From Riemerella columbina DSM 16469 (GTDB taxonomy: Bacteria > Bacteroidota > Bacteroidia > Flavobacteriales > Weeksellaceae): 64,000 nucleotides of DNA. A program made the translations under genes and the position numbers. How positions within the stretch are numbered: the first letter of the stretch is position 1; each line of letters starts with the position of its first letter. The notes under the pieces are model-generated. The model worked only from the letters and a program-made list of their open reading frames with translations. It ran no database searches and was not told where the DNA came from. Below are positions 37,221 to 46,838 of the stretch, one piece after another. Location: the NCBI RefSeq assembly GCF_000374405.1, contig NZ_KB894281.1:52207-116206 (forward strand). Direction: 5' to 3'.

Positions 37221-38684
37221 CTATTTCCCTAATTTCTTCTCAATATACTCCGCTACAATCTTTCCCGAAATCAAAGCGGGTGGCACTCCGGGTCCGGGTA
37301 CGGTTAGTTGCCCTGTATAGAATAGATTTTTGATTTTTTTATTATCAATTCTCGGGCGTAACACACTCGTTTGAAGTAGCGTATTTGCCAATCCGTAAGC
37401 GTTTCCTCTACACGAATGATAGCGATTTTTAAAATCTTTCACTCCGAATGATTTTTTATACACGATATGTTCTGACAAATCTTGTCCCGTACATTTTTGG
37501 ATCCGTTTTAGAATCAACTCCAAATAATGCTGGTGCGTTTTTTCATCATCTTCCAAATCTACTGCCACAGGGACCAAGAAAAATAGCGTATGTTTCCCTT
37601 TGGGTGCCAAACTTCGGTCGGTTTTCGATGGAAAATTCACATAAAACAAAGGGTCTTTCGGAAATACAAAATCGTCATAAATCTCTTTGGCGTGATGTTG
37701 AAAATCTGTATCGAAAAACAAATTGTGATGTTCCAAATTCTTAGGCTCGGTATCCAAACCAATATAATAGAGCAAAGACGAAGGAGCAAAAGTTTTCTTC
37801 TGCCAATAGGCTTTGGAATAGTTCTGTTCCTCCGAAGATAAAAGCGTTTCGGTATGTGCATAATCCGCTCCACTGACCACCAAATCTGCCGAAATCTTTT
37901 CGCCATTGACTTTCACTCCGATGGTTCTTCCGTTTTCAGTAATGATTTTCTCTACCTCAGCATCCGTCTGATATTCCACGCCCAACTCTTTGCCCAAACT
38001 TACCATCGCCTGCACTATGCTATTCATTCCATTTTTTGGGTACCAAGTTCCCAAACCGAAATCTGCCCAATTCATAAAGTTGTAAAAAGCGGGGGTTTTC
38101 TCAGGTTTTGCTCCTAAAAATAACACGGGAAACTCCAAAATACTTCTCAAATTCGGATTTTCGGTAATTTTCGATACTTGAGAAGTGATATTTTTGACAA
38201 ACAAAGGCAATCGTACCACCGCCTCCCAAGTCATCAATTCCGTGAGTGAACGCCCAGGTTGATAGACCAAATCTTGCATTGCGATTTGATAGTTTTTCTT
38301 CGCTTCATCGAGGAATTTTTGCAATTTTTGACCGCTTTTGGGGTCAATTTGTTCAAATTTCTGTACAATTTGCTCTGTTTCTGCCGAAATATCCACAAAA
38401 TCATTCGCACCAAAATATACACGATAGGCAGGGTCTAATTTTTTCAATGAATAATAATCGGAAGTAGTTTTTCCAAAATCATTGAAAAATCGTTCAAAAA
38501 TATCGGGCATCCAATACCAACTCGGCCCCATATCGAATCGGAATCCGTTTTCTTCCAAAACCGAAGCCCGACCACCTAATTGTCCATTTTTTTCCAATAC
38601 CAAGACTTCTCGCCCTTGCTAACGCAAATAACACACCGCCGCCAAAGACGAAAATCCCGAACCGATGATAAGGGTTTGTTTCAA
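37221..38684 (-). pseudogene. crtI: Phytoene desaturase interrupted by an in-frame TAG
   Basis: Reading from TTG 38684 gives KQTLIIGSGFSSLAAVCYLR, then TAG (38621-38619), then QGREVLVLEKNGQLGGRA and the rest of a CrtI-type FAD-dependent desaturase to 37221 (487 codons in all). The stop falls inside the N-terminal Rossmann fold that binds FAD, between GSGFSSL and the ExNGQLGGRA motif. The C-terminal FYTGQLTVPGPGVPPAL motif is intact. Re-initiation after the TAG would yield a protein without the dinucleotide-binding glycines, hence inactive. Confidence 0.9.
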
Positions 38685-38789
38685 AATAAAATCGTTTTTA
38701 ATTTAGTACAAATATAGATAAATCACAATGATTTAATAAAATATTTTACTATTAAATCCTTAATTTAGAAGCATCCTAATTTAAATAAA

Positions 38790-38817
38790 AAAGTGTAGAT
38801 TATAAAACCTACACTTT
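38790..38817 (-). terminator. Terminator of the type IX-secreted protein gene
   Basis: Inverted repeat aaagtgtag (38790-38798) / ctacacttt (38809-38817), with a run of T on the minus strand after it, 17 bp beyond the stop codon. Confidence 0.8.
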
Positions 38818-38833
38818 AGTTTAATCAACCATT

Positions 38834-41800
38834 TTAGTAATTCTTCAACAATATCCAGCCTTGCCTACTTTGTCTTCGGTTAGTCGCTGGGTCTAGCCAC
38901 TGGACTACATACCAATAAGTTGCCGATGGCAATGGTCTTCCTTTCACTTTACCATCCCAAGTTAAAGGCTGTCCCGACTGTGCCTCAAATACGGTTTTAC
39001 CATAGCGATCGGTGATCACAAGATTAACCTCAGACATTTGGTCTAGGTAATCGACTTGCCAAACATCATTTTTACCATCACCATTTGGAGTTATGACATT
39101 ATTAAACTTTAGGAAATAAACCATTTTAGGCTCGCCTAGACATCCCGTAGAAGATTTTACTTGAATCTGATACACACTTTCCTTAGGGTTCATTAAAATC
39201 GGGCTACTTTGCTCCACGCCATTGTATAAATAAGTATATGGAGGAACACCTCCCGAAGCGGCAACTTCAATTTTATTATCACTCGTTTCAATTGCAATAA
39301 TTTTGGGTTGGTGTTCGTTAGAAACCATAACTATTTCGGTCACTTTACAGCCGTTAGGGCTTGTTGCCACTATTGTATAATTGCCCCATTGAATATCTTC
39401 GTAGTTATACATCAGTTTGGCATTGGTAACTTTTGAACCATTGGGCAATTGCCATTCTACAGATTGATAATCTGAGGCATTATCCACTTCTAAGTTCAAA
39501 ATTTCGCCATAGCAAGGGTTTAAGTTTCCTATAATTTGGGCTGGTATAGAAGTATTTACCTTAATCTTAAAACTAAAATCCGTTGGACAAAGGTTTGGAT
39601 TTATTGCTATTCCATAAATAGTTTCTTCAGCCGATTGATTAGTATAGTTGGATGGATTTTTAATTTCTACCGTATGGGCAGCATCTTGATAAAAAGTAAG
39701 GTTTGCATTGGTATCCGAAGTGATTTGCGATTTCCAATCATTTAAATTAAAAGTGGTTAACCCATCAAAATCGGTATCGCATTTTACAAAATCATCAATT
39801 TTATTATTTACTGGCGTGGGTGCATTTTGTTTAAATACTACCTGCTGTAAATCGGATAGACAACCCGAAGTTTTATCTTTAATATAAAACTTAACCGCAT
39901 AAGGTAAAGCAAACCACGATAAATCCGAAGTCAGAGGATTCATATTTTCATCGAAAAATTCGTAATTCGCTGGATTACTGACTGCCTTAGTTTTAAAATT
40001 ATCTAATGCATAAGTTGTTCCTGAACAGACTAAAATTTCTGAAGCCGTGGCTCTAGGTTTTGGATTTGATACAAGATTATAATTAATGGTATCTTTACAT
40101 TCATCATTTCCAGTTATGTTAAAGTATAGTTCTGCATACGGCGTTCCATTCACAGAAACATCATAGTTTTCATATTCTGGCTGAGATAATTGCTGCCCAT
40201 TCTGATCAAAATATTTGATAACAAAACTACCATCCCAATTTTTAGGGTTTTGGATGAATTTATTGATATCTGTAATGGTTAAATTGTAAACTGAACTACC
40301 ACAAGAAGTCGTTTTATCTTCTATTAGATTGTCATAAGTTTTAGGTTTACTATAAACCACCAATTTTAAAGTGGCTTTGGTCGCAGCTTCGCAACCCGTA
40401 GCTGTATTCTCTATTTTAATGGTAATAGTGCCACCACCTCTATATTTTAAATTTGTGATTTCAGCACCATTTTCATCATAAAAAGTAGCTTTTATGTCTG
40501 AATTATACTCTAATTCCTGTTTTGTTTTTTCAAGGTTGAAATATTCTACCATACTCGAACAATGCGCTGGAAAAGGCGTGATAGGCATTACTTTTACCTC
40601 ATCATAAAAATCAAATTTTAAATTGATAACAGAAATACAAGAAAAATCAGGATGTGAGATTTTAACCTTAATATTTTGGTTCGTCTTAGGGTTTATTGAG
40701 TTTAAATTTTGATAAGTTACCCCACCATCTAAAGAATATTCAAACTGGTAACCTTTGCCATTAAAATGAGTCGTTTCAAAATTCTTTAAATCATAATCTA
40801 TGGTTTCAAAACATAGTTTTTCTGTATAGGTTTTATTATTTTCTGGAAACGCTAAATAACTTATACTAAAACTGGCTTCTGCATTACAAGAAGGTACAAT
40901 ACCAGACTTGGTTTCAACCTTTATTTCAAAGTTTTCAGTTTTGCCAGAAGTCAGTTCAAAAGCATTAACCTCTGTACCGTTATGGTAAAACTTCACATCA
41001 TAATCAGCCCCCAAAGGATAACCTGCAATTTGATTAATTGTTACCGTTTTTTTACCCGAATAGTTATTATCACAAAGTTTAAAATTTTTATCTTTAAAGG
41101 TAATTGCAGGAATAATCGAATTAATATTCACTTCAACTTCATCCGAGACTGCCTCACAATTTTGATAAGTCGATTTTATTTTAACAATATATTTTCCATT
41201 CCCCACTTGGATGGATGGTCCAGTTCCGATGGATTGAGTGTCCCCTACTTTATACCATTCATAAGTAAAATCGGATTGATAATTGTCCACTTCTAGCACC
41301 GCAGGGTTTCCACAAGTACCATATTGAGGTGACTTGATAATAGGTTTATATTGGTCTAGCTTCTTAAAAGTATGTTCAAAGTCCTGAGGTTGCCCAACCT
41401 GATTCCCTAGATCATCTTTAAAAATAACTTGGGCTTTTAAAACCTCTTCGTTATTGGTCGGTTGATAATTAGAATATTCAGTTCCTGAAGATTTTAACAC
41501 ACCATCTACATACCACTTCACTTCTGGTGTTAAGGATTGATTAGGTGTAAATGCATAAGCCTCCGACCCTTGACTTGCCCAATCTTCATTATTAAAAACC
41601 GGTTGCTCTACTCTATATTTGGTAGCATCTTGATTCTGAACACCTAAAATCGCATTTTGTCCTTTTACTTTAATCACTTTAACGATAAAAGTATTATCCT
41701 CTAAAATAAGAATTTGAGCAGAGAATTTCCTTTGATAATTGGATTGTAGCTCTATAATTTCGGTGAACGAAATAATAATGCCGTTCTTACCTTGATAAGT

Positions 41801-42361
41801 CGTTTTACCATATTGTACTCTATCGTAATCACCTGTATTATAATACCCTAAATCTGTAAACCCAGCAAAAATTTGAGCAAAATTAAAGGTTTTACTTGGG
41901 TCGTTATTATCTACTTGGTTATAAATAATACGGGGTAACTTTTTATTAGGATTAGCGTAGCCACTATAAACCTTATCTACATATTGGTCTTGGTATAGAT
42001 TTTCAAAATCTTGTCCTTCCCCAAAAATAAGTCTTCCATTAGAGCCTACCACCACTTTGGTATAGTCTTTATCATAAAAACTAAAAGTAAAGCCTAAATC
42101 TATCGGTCGGCTAAAATGGTTGTTTGCCACTTTATTTACGAAAGGGACTAATTGATAGCCATTCGCAATATTAAAATTATTAATTTTCTTGACTTCATAA
42201 TCCCCCGTGCTTTGGGCTTGAGCATCTAATTTTAAATTGAATTTTTCGCCATTACAATAATAGACTGTAGAAGGCAAATTGGTATTAGTATCAATATTTA
42301 TAACTTGACCGCTTGCCACAGAAACGATACTCATATAGAGTAAAATAAACCACTTTTTCAT
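38834..42361 (-). CDS. Large secreted protein with type B T9SS C-terminal domain
   Basis: 1175 aa from the ATG at 42361 (MKKWFILLYMSIVSVASGQ, signal peptide). Several Ig/PKD-like beta domains are rich in Asn, Thr and Cys pairs. The last ~90 residues form the gliding-motility-associated (type B) sorting domain: FNNVITPNGDGKNDVWQVDY, then VVITDRYGKTVFEA-like, WDGKVKGRPLPSATYWYVV and a terminal SRQGWILLKNY. It is exported by the type IX system and anchored or released at the surface. It is probably an adhesin-like protein; the ligand is unknown. Confidence 0.88.
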   Translation of the reverse strand: MKKWFILLYMSIVSVASGQVINIDTNTNLPSTVYYCNGEKFNLKLDAQAQSTGDYEVKKINNFNIANGYQLVPFVNKVANNHFSRPIDLGFTFSFYDKDYTKVVVGSNGRLIFGEGQDFENLYQDQYVDKVYSGYANPNKKLPRIIYNQVDNNDPSKTFNFAQIFAGFTDLGYYNTGDYDRVQYGKTTYQGKNGIIISFTEIIELQSNYQRKFSAQILILEDNTFIVKVIKVKGQNAILGVQNQDATKYRVEQPVFNNEDWASQGSEAYAFTPNQSLTPEVKWYVDGVLKSSGTEYSNYQPTNNEEVLKAQVIFKDDLGNQVGQPQDFEHTFKKLDQYKPIIKSPQYGTCGNPAVLEVDNYQSDFTYEWYKVGDTQSIGTGPSIQVGNGKYIVKIKSTYQNCEAVSDEVEVNINSIIPAITFKDKNFKLCDNNYSGKKTVTINQIAGYPLGADYDVKFYHNGTEVNAFELTSGKTENFEIKVETKSGIVPSCNAEASFSISYLAFPENNKTYTEKLCFETIDYDLKNFETTHFNGKGYQFEYSLDGGVTYQNLNSINPKTNQNIKVKISHPDFSCISVINLKFDFYDEVKVMPITPFPAHCSSMVEYFNLEKTKQELEYNSDIKATFYDENGAEITNLKYRGGGTITIKIENTATGCEAATKATLKLVVYSKPKTYDNLIEDKTTSCGSSVYNLTITDINKFIQNPKNWDGSFVIKYFDQNGQQLSQPEYENYDVSVNGTPYAELYFNITGNDECKDTINYNLVSNPKPRATASEILVCSGTTYALDNFKTKAVSNPANYEFFDENMNPLTSDLSWFALPYAVKFYIKDKTSGCLSDLQQVVFKQNAPTPVNNKIDDFVKCDTDFDGLTTFNLNDWKSQITSDTNANLTFYQDAAHTVEIKNPSNYTNQSAEETIYGIAINPNLCPTDFSFKIKVNTSIPAQIIGNLNPCYGEILNLEVDNASDYQSVEWQLPNGSKVTNAKLMYNYEDIQWGNYTIVATSPNGCKVTEIVMVSNEHQPKIIAIETSDNKIEVAASGGVPPYTYLYNGVEQSSPILMNPKESVYQIQVKSSTGCLGEPKMVYFLKFNNVITPNGDGKNDVWQVDYLDQMSEVNLVITDRYGKTVFEAQSGQPLTWDGKVKGRPLPSATYWYVVQWLDPATNRRQSRQGWILLKNY

Positions 42362-42445
42362 CTTACAAAATTGCAAAAAATTATTGATTATCGTCTGTTT
42401 TAAGAAAATAAATTTGTTAAAATTAGGTTTTTTAAAAAATTACTT

Positions 42446-42453
42446 TATTTTTG
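42446..42453 (+). promoter_or_regulatory. -7 box upstream of the permease operon
   Basis: TATTTTTG, 31 bp before the permease ATG. The nearest TTG (42414-42416) is 29 nt away, longer than the usual spacing. Confidence 0.4.
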
Positions 42454-42484
42454 TTTCTTAATCTATACTGTTATTATACCGACT

Positions 42485-44158
42485 ATGAACCAACTTTTCA
42501 GAACAAAACCATACGACTCCAATAATCTTAATAGTTCCTTTATCCGTACCCTTGGCGTTTGGGATATTGTATTTTTTGGTATTGCCGCCATTATTGGTGC
42601 GGGAAGTTTTAGTAGCCTTGGCGAAGCCGTATTTAGAGGCGGTCCTGGGGTTATTGTTTTATATATTATTTGTGGATTTGCTTGTGGGTTTACCGCTTTG
42701 TGCTATGCAGAATTTGCCAGTAGAATCCCTACCGCAGGCTCTGCCTACACTTATGCCTATGCAAGTTTTGGGGAACTGATAGCGTGGGTTATTGGCTGGG
42801 CGTTAATTATGGAATATTCTTTTGGTAATATCTATGTGGCGTTTTCATGGTCAGATTATTTCACTTCTTTTCTTTCTAGAATTGGTATTCACATTCCAGA
42901 TTACTTAACTTGCAGTTATTCTGAAGCTCATAAAGCGGTATTAGACGGTTCTACCCATCCAGAACTCATTTCTGCGTGGAACAACGCCCCTATCGTTGCA
43001 GGCATTAGATTTATTGTCGATATTCCTGCTTTGGTGATTAATGCTTTAATCACTTGGCTGTGCTATGTGGGGATTAAAGAAAGTAAAAACTTTAATAATA
43101 TTTTGGTGATTGCTAAACTGGCAGTTATTGTACTGATTATCGCAGTAGGGATTTTCTATGTTAATACCGACAATTGGACGCCTATAAGTTCCATCACCAA
43201 TGAACCTTCATTGATGCCTAATGGCTTTGCAGGAGTAATGAGCGCCGTTTCTGGTGTCTTTTTTGCCTATATTGGATTTGATGCTCTAAGTGTATTGTCT
43301 GAAGAAACCAAAGACCCGCAACGCACACTTCCACGAGGGATGATTATCTCATTGGTACTGTGTACCGTGATTTATATTGTATTAACCTTAATTTTAACGG
43401 GTATGGTAGATTATCGTAGATTTGATGGCGTGGGCGACCCACTTTCTTTTATATTTGAACCTTCAAATGCCGATGTGGCGTGGATGGAATTGGTGGTATC
43501 CGTTACAGCAATTATTGCCATTACTACGGTATTGTTAGTATTTCAAATGGGGCAACCAAGAATTTGGTATTCAATGAGTAGAGATGGACTTTTACCTAAA
43601 AAATTTCAAGAGGTACACCCTACGAGAAAAGTACCTTCATTCGCTACGATTGTTACAGGATTTGTCGTGGGGATTCCTATTATTTTTACCGATAAATCTT
43701 TTATTTTAGACTTTACAAGTATTGGAACTATTTTCGCGTTTGTGGTGGTTTGTGGTGGTGTATTACTATTACCGAGAAAAGAAAAAATCGCGGGACGCTT
43801 TCAAATGCCTTACATCAACGGAAAATGGATTTTTCCTATTTTATTCCTAGGAGGACTTGTATTTTTCTATTTCTGGCAACCCGAATTTTTTCATAGTTTA
43901 ATGAATTGGAACGACCCTAATGAAGGCGAATTTAGATTGGCAATTTGCGTGTTTATTATCGTTAATTTAGTGCTTTGCGTTTTAGCATTTCTCAAAAATC
44001 TTTCGCTTATTCCTTTAATTGGTTTAAGTTCTTGTTTGTATTTATTGACGGGTATGAGCCACGAAAACTGGTATTGGTTTGGGCTTTGGTTTGCCTTAGG
44101 CTTGGTATTTTACTTTAGTTATGGTTATAGAAATAGTAAGCCGAGAAACACCAAATAA
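42485..44158 (+). CDS. APC-family amino acid permease (CAT-like)
   Basis: 557 aa with 12 to 14 transmembrane helices. The N-terminal GIAAIIGAGSF motif (unwound helix 1 that binds the amino acid backbone) and CYAEFASRIPTAGSAYTYAY are those of the cationic amino acid transporter subgroup. FFAYIGFDALSVLSEETKDPQRTLPRGM is the conserved central motif. Substrate specificity cannot be assigned. It is first of three closely spaced genes with dacB (12 bp) and a histidine kinase gene (5 bp), a likely operon. Confidence 0.9.
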   Translation: MNQLFRTKPYDSNNLNSSFIRTLGVWDIVFFGIAAIIGAGSFSSLGEAVFRGGPGVIVLYIICGFACGFTALCYAEFASRIPTAGSAYTYAYASFGELIAWVIGWALIMEYSFGNIYVAFSWSDYFTSFLSRIGIHIPDYLTCSYSEAHKAVLDGSTHPELISAWNNAPIVAGIRFIVDIPALVINALITWLCYVGIKESKNFNNILVIAKLAVIVLIIAVGIFYVNTDNWTPISSITNEPSLMPNGFAGVMSAVSGVFFAYIGFDALSVLSEETKDPQRTLPRGMIISLVLCTVIYIVLTLILTGMVDYRRFDGVGDPLSFIFEPSNADVAWMELVVSVTAIIAITTVLLVFQMGQPRIWYSMSRDGLLPKKFQEVHPTRKVPSFATIVTGFVVGIPIIFTDKSFILDFTSIGTIFAFVVVCGGVLLLPRKEKIAGRFQMPYINGKWIFPILFLGGLVFFYFWQPEFFHSLMNWNDPNEGEFRLAICVFIIVNLVLCVLAFLKNLSLIPLIGLSSCLYLLTGMSHENWYWFGLWFALGLVFYFSYGYRNSKPRNTK

Positions 44159-44170
44159 ACTTTCTTTAAA

Positions 44171-45568
44171 ATGAAAAAAATTATCATCCTTTTTTTATTT
44201 TCAGTATTTAATAGCCTTACTGCGCAAAGTTCTAACATCAGTCAAGCAGTGAACACTTTATTAAGTTCGCATAAAATGTATGCGGCTAATTTATCATTTT
44301 ATGTCGCCGATGAGCAGGGCAATGTTATCTATGAATACAATGGTAATAAAGGACTTTCCACAGCGAGTACACAAAAACTTTTTACCGCAGCAGCAGCATT
44401 AGAAACCTTGGGCAGCAACTACCGCTACACCACAACTATGGCTTACGATGGCAATATCAATCAAGGAACTCTAGAAGGCAATCTTTACCTAAAATCCAAT
44501 GGTGACCCTACTTTGGGAAGTTGGCGCTACAAAGGCTACCAACCTGAAGATTTTCTAAATAAAGTTCTAGAGGCTATTAAAAAGGAAGGGATTACAACGG
44601 TTAACGGAAACCTCATCATCGACGATTCTTATTTTGATTTCCAAACTATTCCTGGGGGCTGGGCTTGGAATGATTTGGGCAATTACTATGGTGCTGGCGT
44701 TTGGGGTGTTAATTGGCGAGAAAACCAATTTGACATAAAAATAAAAGGTGGTAAAAATATCGGGGATGCGACCTCTATCGAAGGATTTTCCTTTCCATTA
44801 CTGGGCGTTCAGTGGATTAATGAAACCCTATCAGGCAGTCCTCAATCTGGCGACCAAAGTTATATTTATACTTCACCGCATAGCCTTGTCGCCACCATTA
44901 ATGGTACTTTACCTGCTCAGAAGTTAAGTACCGTTTCTGGTGCTACCCCTAATCCACCAATGCAATTAGGTGCTGAAATTCAAAATATTTTAATGAGCAA
45001 CGACATCCATGTTTCGGGAACAGTAAAAACTACCGCCCAGTTTAAAATTGATGGACTTACACCACATACATATCCTAAAACACATCAGTTTTTTGAGTAT
45101 CAGTCGCCGACTTTAGACCAAATTATTTATTGGTTTCTAAGAAAAAGTGTGAACCTTTATGGAGAAACTTTGGTGAGAACCATGTCAAAAGTCAAGTATA
45201 ACGATTCCAATTTAGCACAAAGTGTTGAGCATTTAAAACAATTTTGGAATGATCGAGGCATCCGCTCTGCTATGATTAATTTTGCCGATGGTAGTGGGTT
45301 ATCCCCTCAAAATTATGCCTCTGCAAGAGCCGAAGTACAAGCGTTAATTTGGGCTAAGCAACAACCTTGGTTTCCACAGTTCTATGAAGCCCTACCTATT
45401 TATAACGGTATGAAAATGAAAAGCGGCACCATAAAATCGACCAAAGCCTATGCAGGTTATCATACTTCAAAATCTGGTCAGCGGTATGTGTTTTCCATTA
45501 TCGTAAATAATTATGAGGGGGATAGTATTAACTCTGAATTATTTAAGGTCTTAAACACTCTAAAATAG
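44171..45568 (+). CDS. dacB: D-alanyl-D-alanine carboxypeptidase/endopeptidase (PBP4 family), copy 1
   Basis: 465 aa secreted penicillin-binding protein of the S13 family. It trims and cleaves peptidoglycan crosslinks. Signal peptide MKKIIILFLFSVFNSLTAQ. Active-site motifs: STQK (nucleophile Ser) near residue 64, SVN near residue 331 and KSGT near residue 416. It is shorter in its middle domain than copy 2 at 57.5 kb and only distantly similar. It lies between a permease and a histidine kinase. Confidence 0.9.
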   Translation: MKKIIILFLFSVFNSLTAQSSNISQAVNTLLSSHKMYAANLSFYVADEQGNVIYEYNGNKGLSTASTQKLFTAAAALETLGSNYRYTTTMAYDGNINQGTLEGNLYLKSNGDPTLGSWRYKGYQPEDFLNKVLEAIKKEGITTVNGNLIIDDSYFDFQTIPGGWAWNDLGNYYGAGVWGVNWRENQFDIKIKGGKNIGDATSIEGFSFPLLGVQWINETLSGSPQSGDQSYIYTSPHSLVATINGTLPAQKLSTVSGATPNPPMQLGAEIQNILMSNDIHVSGTVKTTAQFKIDGLTPHTYPKTHQFFEYQSPTLDQIIYWFLRKSVNLYGETLVRTMSKVKYNDSNLAQSVEHLKQFWNDRGIRSAMINFADGSGLSPQNYASARAEVQALIWAKQQPWFPQFYEALPIYNGMKMKSGTIKSTKAYAGYHTSKSGQRYVFSIIVNNYEGDSINSELFKVLNTLK

Positions 45569-45573
45569 CGCTT

Positions 45574-46743
45574 ATGAGAAAAAATAAAGCCTTTTTTTCT
45601 AAAGCGAATTTATTGGTACTTTTTGTACTCTTCAGTATTGTGGTATTTGGTATCACGGCTTATTCCTATATTATTGTAAAAGATTTAAGACAAAATGAAG
45701 CAAGGAATATCGCCGTATTTGCTAAAGCTATGAAATTTCTACAGGACGAAAATCAAGGTGATGCTAGGATGCTAGAATTGATTCAGGAAATTATCGTAAC
45801 CAATGATAACATCCCGATTATCGTCACCGACGAGCAAGGGCAACCGATTCCAGAACTCATTAAAAATATTCCAGAGGAGATCCAAAATAACCCTCAACAA
45901 TTAGAACATCGGTTGGAACAAATGAAGCAATCATATCCGCCTTTTAAACTCCAAATTTCGGATACCCATACCCAGTATTTGTATTTTGACAATTCGGAAC
46001 TGATGAACAATCTTCGCTACTACCCTGCTTGGATTGGCTTTTTTATTTTTCTATACCTTATCCTATCCTATTGGTTTCTAAAAACCATAAAAAAAACCGA
46101 CGAAGGTTACCTTTGGGCGGGTTTAGCCAAAGAAACAGCACATCAAATTGGAACACCACTGTCTTCTATGATTGGCTGGATTGAAATTCTAAGAATGGAA
46201 AATGAAAACAGTGTAGGAGTAAAAGAAATTGAAAAGGATATTCAACGCCTCACCACCATATCCGAACGCTTTTCTAAAATAGGGTCTGTCCCAGAATTAA
46301 ATGATTTCAACCTTAACGAAACCCTTCAACTCAATTACGATTATCTAAAACATCGCATCTCAAAAAAGGTGAATTTCAGTCTTGATTTGCCAGCTCAACC
46401 TCTATTGGTCGCCCATAATAGAACCCTAATCAGTTGGGTTATTGAAAACTTGACCAAAAATGCAGTAGACGCCATGAAAGGCGAAGGCACTTTAAACATA
46501 AAACTCTACGAAAAAAGCAACAAAATCTTTATTGATTTAGCAGATACGGGCTGCGGGATGAACGCCCAGCAAGTAAGACATGTTTTTAAGCCTGGTTATT
46601 CTACTAAAAAAAGAGGTTGGGGATTAGGATTATCATTATCCAAAAGAGTCATTTCAGAATATCATAAAGGCGATATCAAAGTTTTACATTCTGAAATTGG
46701 TAAAGGCACCACCTTTAGAATAGAAATGAAGATGCAAGATTAA
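45574..46743 (+). CDS. Membrane sensor histidine kinase
   Basis: 389 aa. Two transmembrane helices (about 12-32 and 149-168) flank a periplasmic sensor domain of about 115 residues. The H-box is KETAHQIGTPLSS near residue 190. The N-box NLTKNAVDAM is near 295, G1 ADTGCGMN near 322 and G2 RGWGLGLSLSKR near 347. No response regulator gene is adjacent, so its partner is encoded elsewhere. It starts 5 bp after dacB, so peptidoglycan or amino acid status is a possible signal (inference). Confidence 0.9.
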   Translation: MRKNKAFFSKANLLVLFVLFSIVVFGITAYSYIIVKDLRQNEARNIAVFAKAMKFLQDENQGDARMLELIQEIIVTNDNIPIIVTDEQGQPIPELIKNIPEEIQNNPQQLEHRLEQMKQSYPPFKLQISDTHTQYLYFDNSELMNNLRYYPAWIGFFIFLYLILSYWFLKTIKKTDEGYLWAGLAKETAHQIGTPLSSMIGWIEILRMENENSVGVKEIEKDIQRLTTISERFSKIGSVPELNDFNLNETLQLNYDYLKHRISKKVNFSLDLPAQPLLVAHNRTLISWVIENLTKNAVDAMKGEGTLNIKLYEKSNKIFIDLADTGCGMNAQQVRHVFKPGYSTKKRGWGLGLSLSKRVISEYHKGDIKVLHSEIGKGTTFRIEMKMQD

Positions 46744-46811
46744 GTTGGCATATTCTATTTAATAATTCATGGATTTTATATATTCCATTTTCAAATCCAA
46801 TATTACTTACT

Positions 46812-46819
46812 TATATTTG
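46812..46819 (+). promoter_or_regulatory. -7 box of ychF
   Basis: TATATTTG, 19 bp before the ychF start codon. No well-placed TTG at -33. Confidence 0.5.
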
Positions 46820-46838
46820 CAAATTATAAAACAACCTT

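Noticed and set aside
36809..38621. TAG read as a sense codon (reassigned or suppressed amber)
   Set aside because: Ordinary genes here (trpF, the HU-like gene, dacB copy 1) end in TAG, and the other lesions in the cluster are frameshifts, so decay is simpler.
34345..38684. All carotenoid lesions as sequencing errors
   Set aside because: The two indels sit at single-base runs and could be errors, but the two TAG codons are substitutions outside such runs, so errors cannot easily explain all four.
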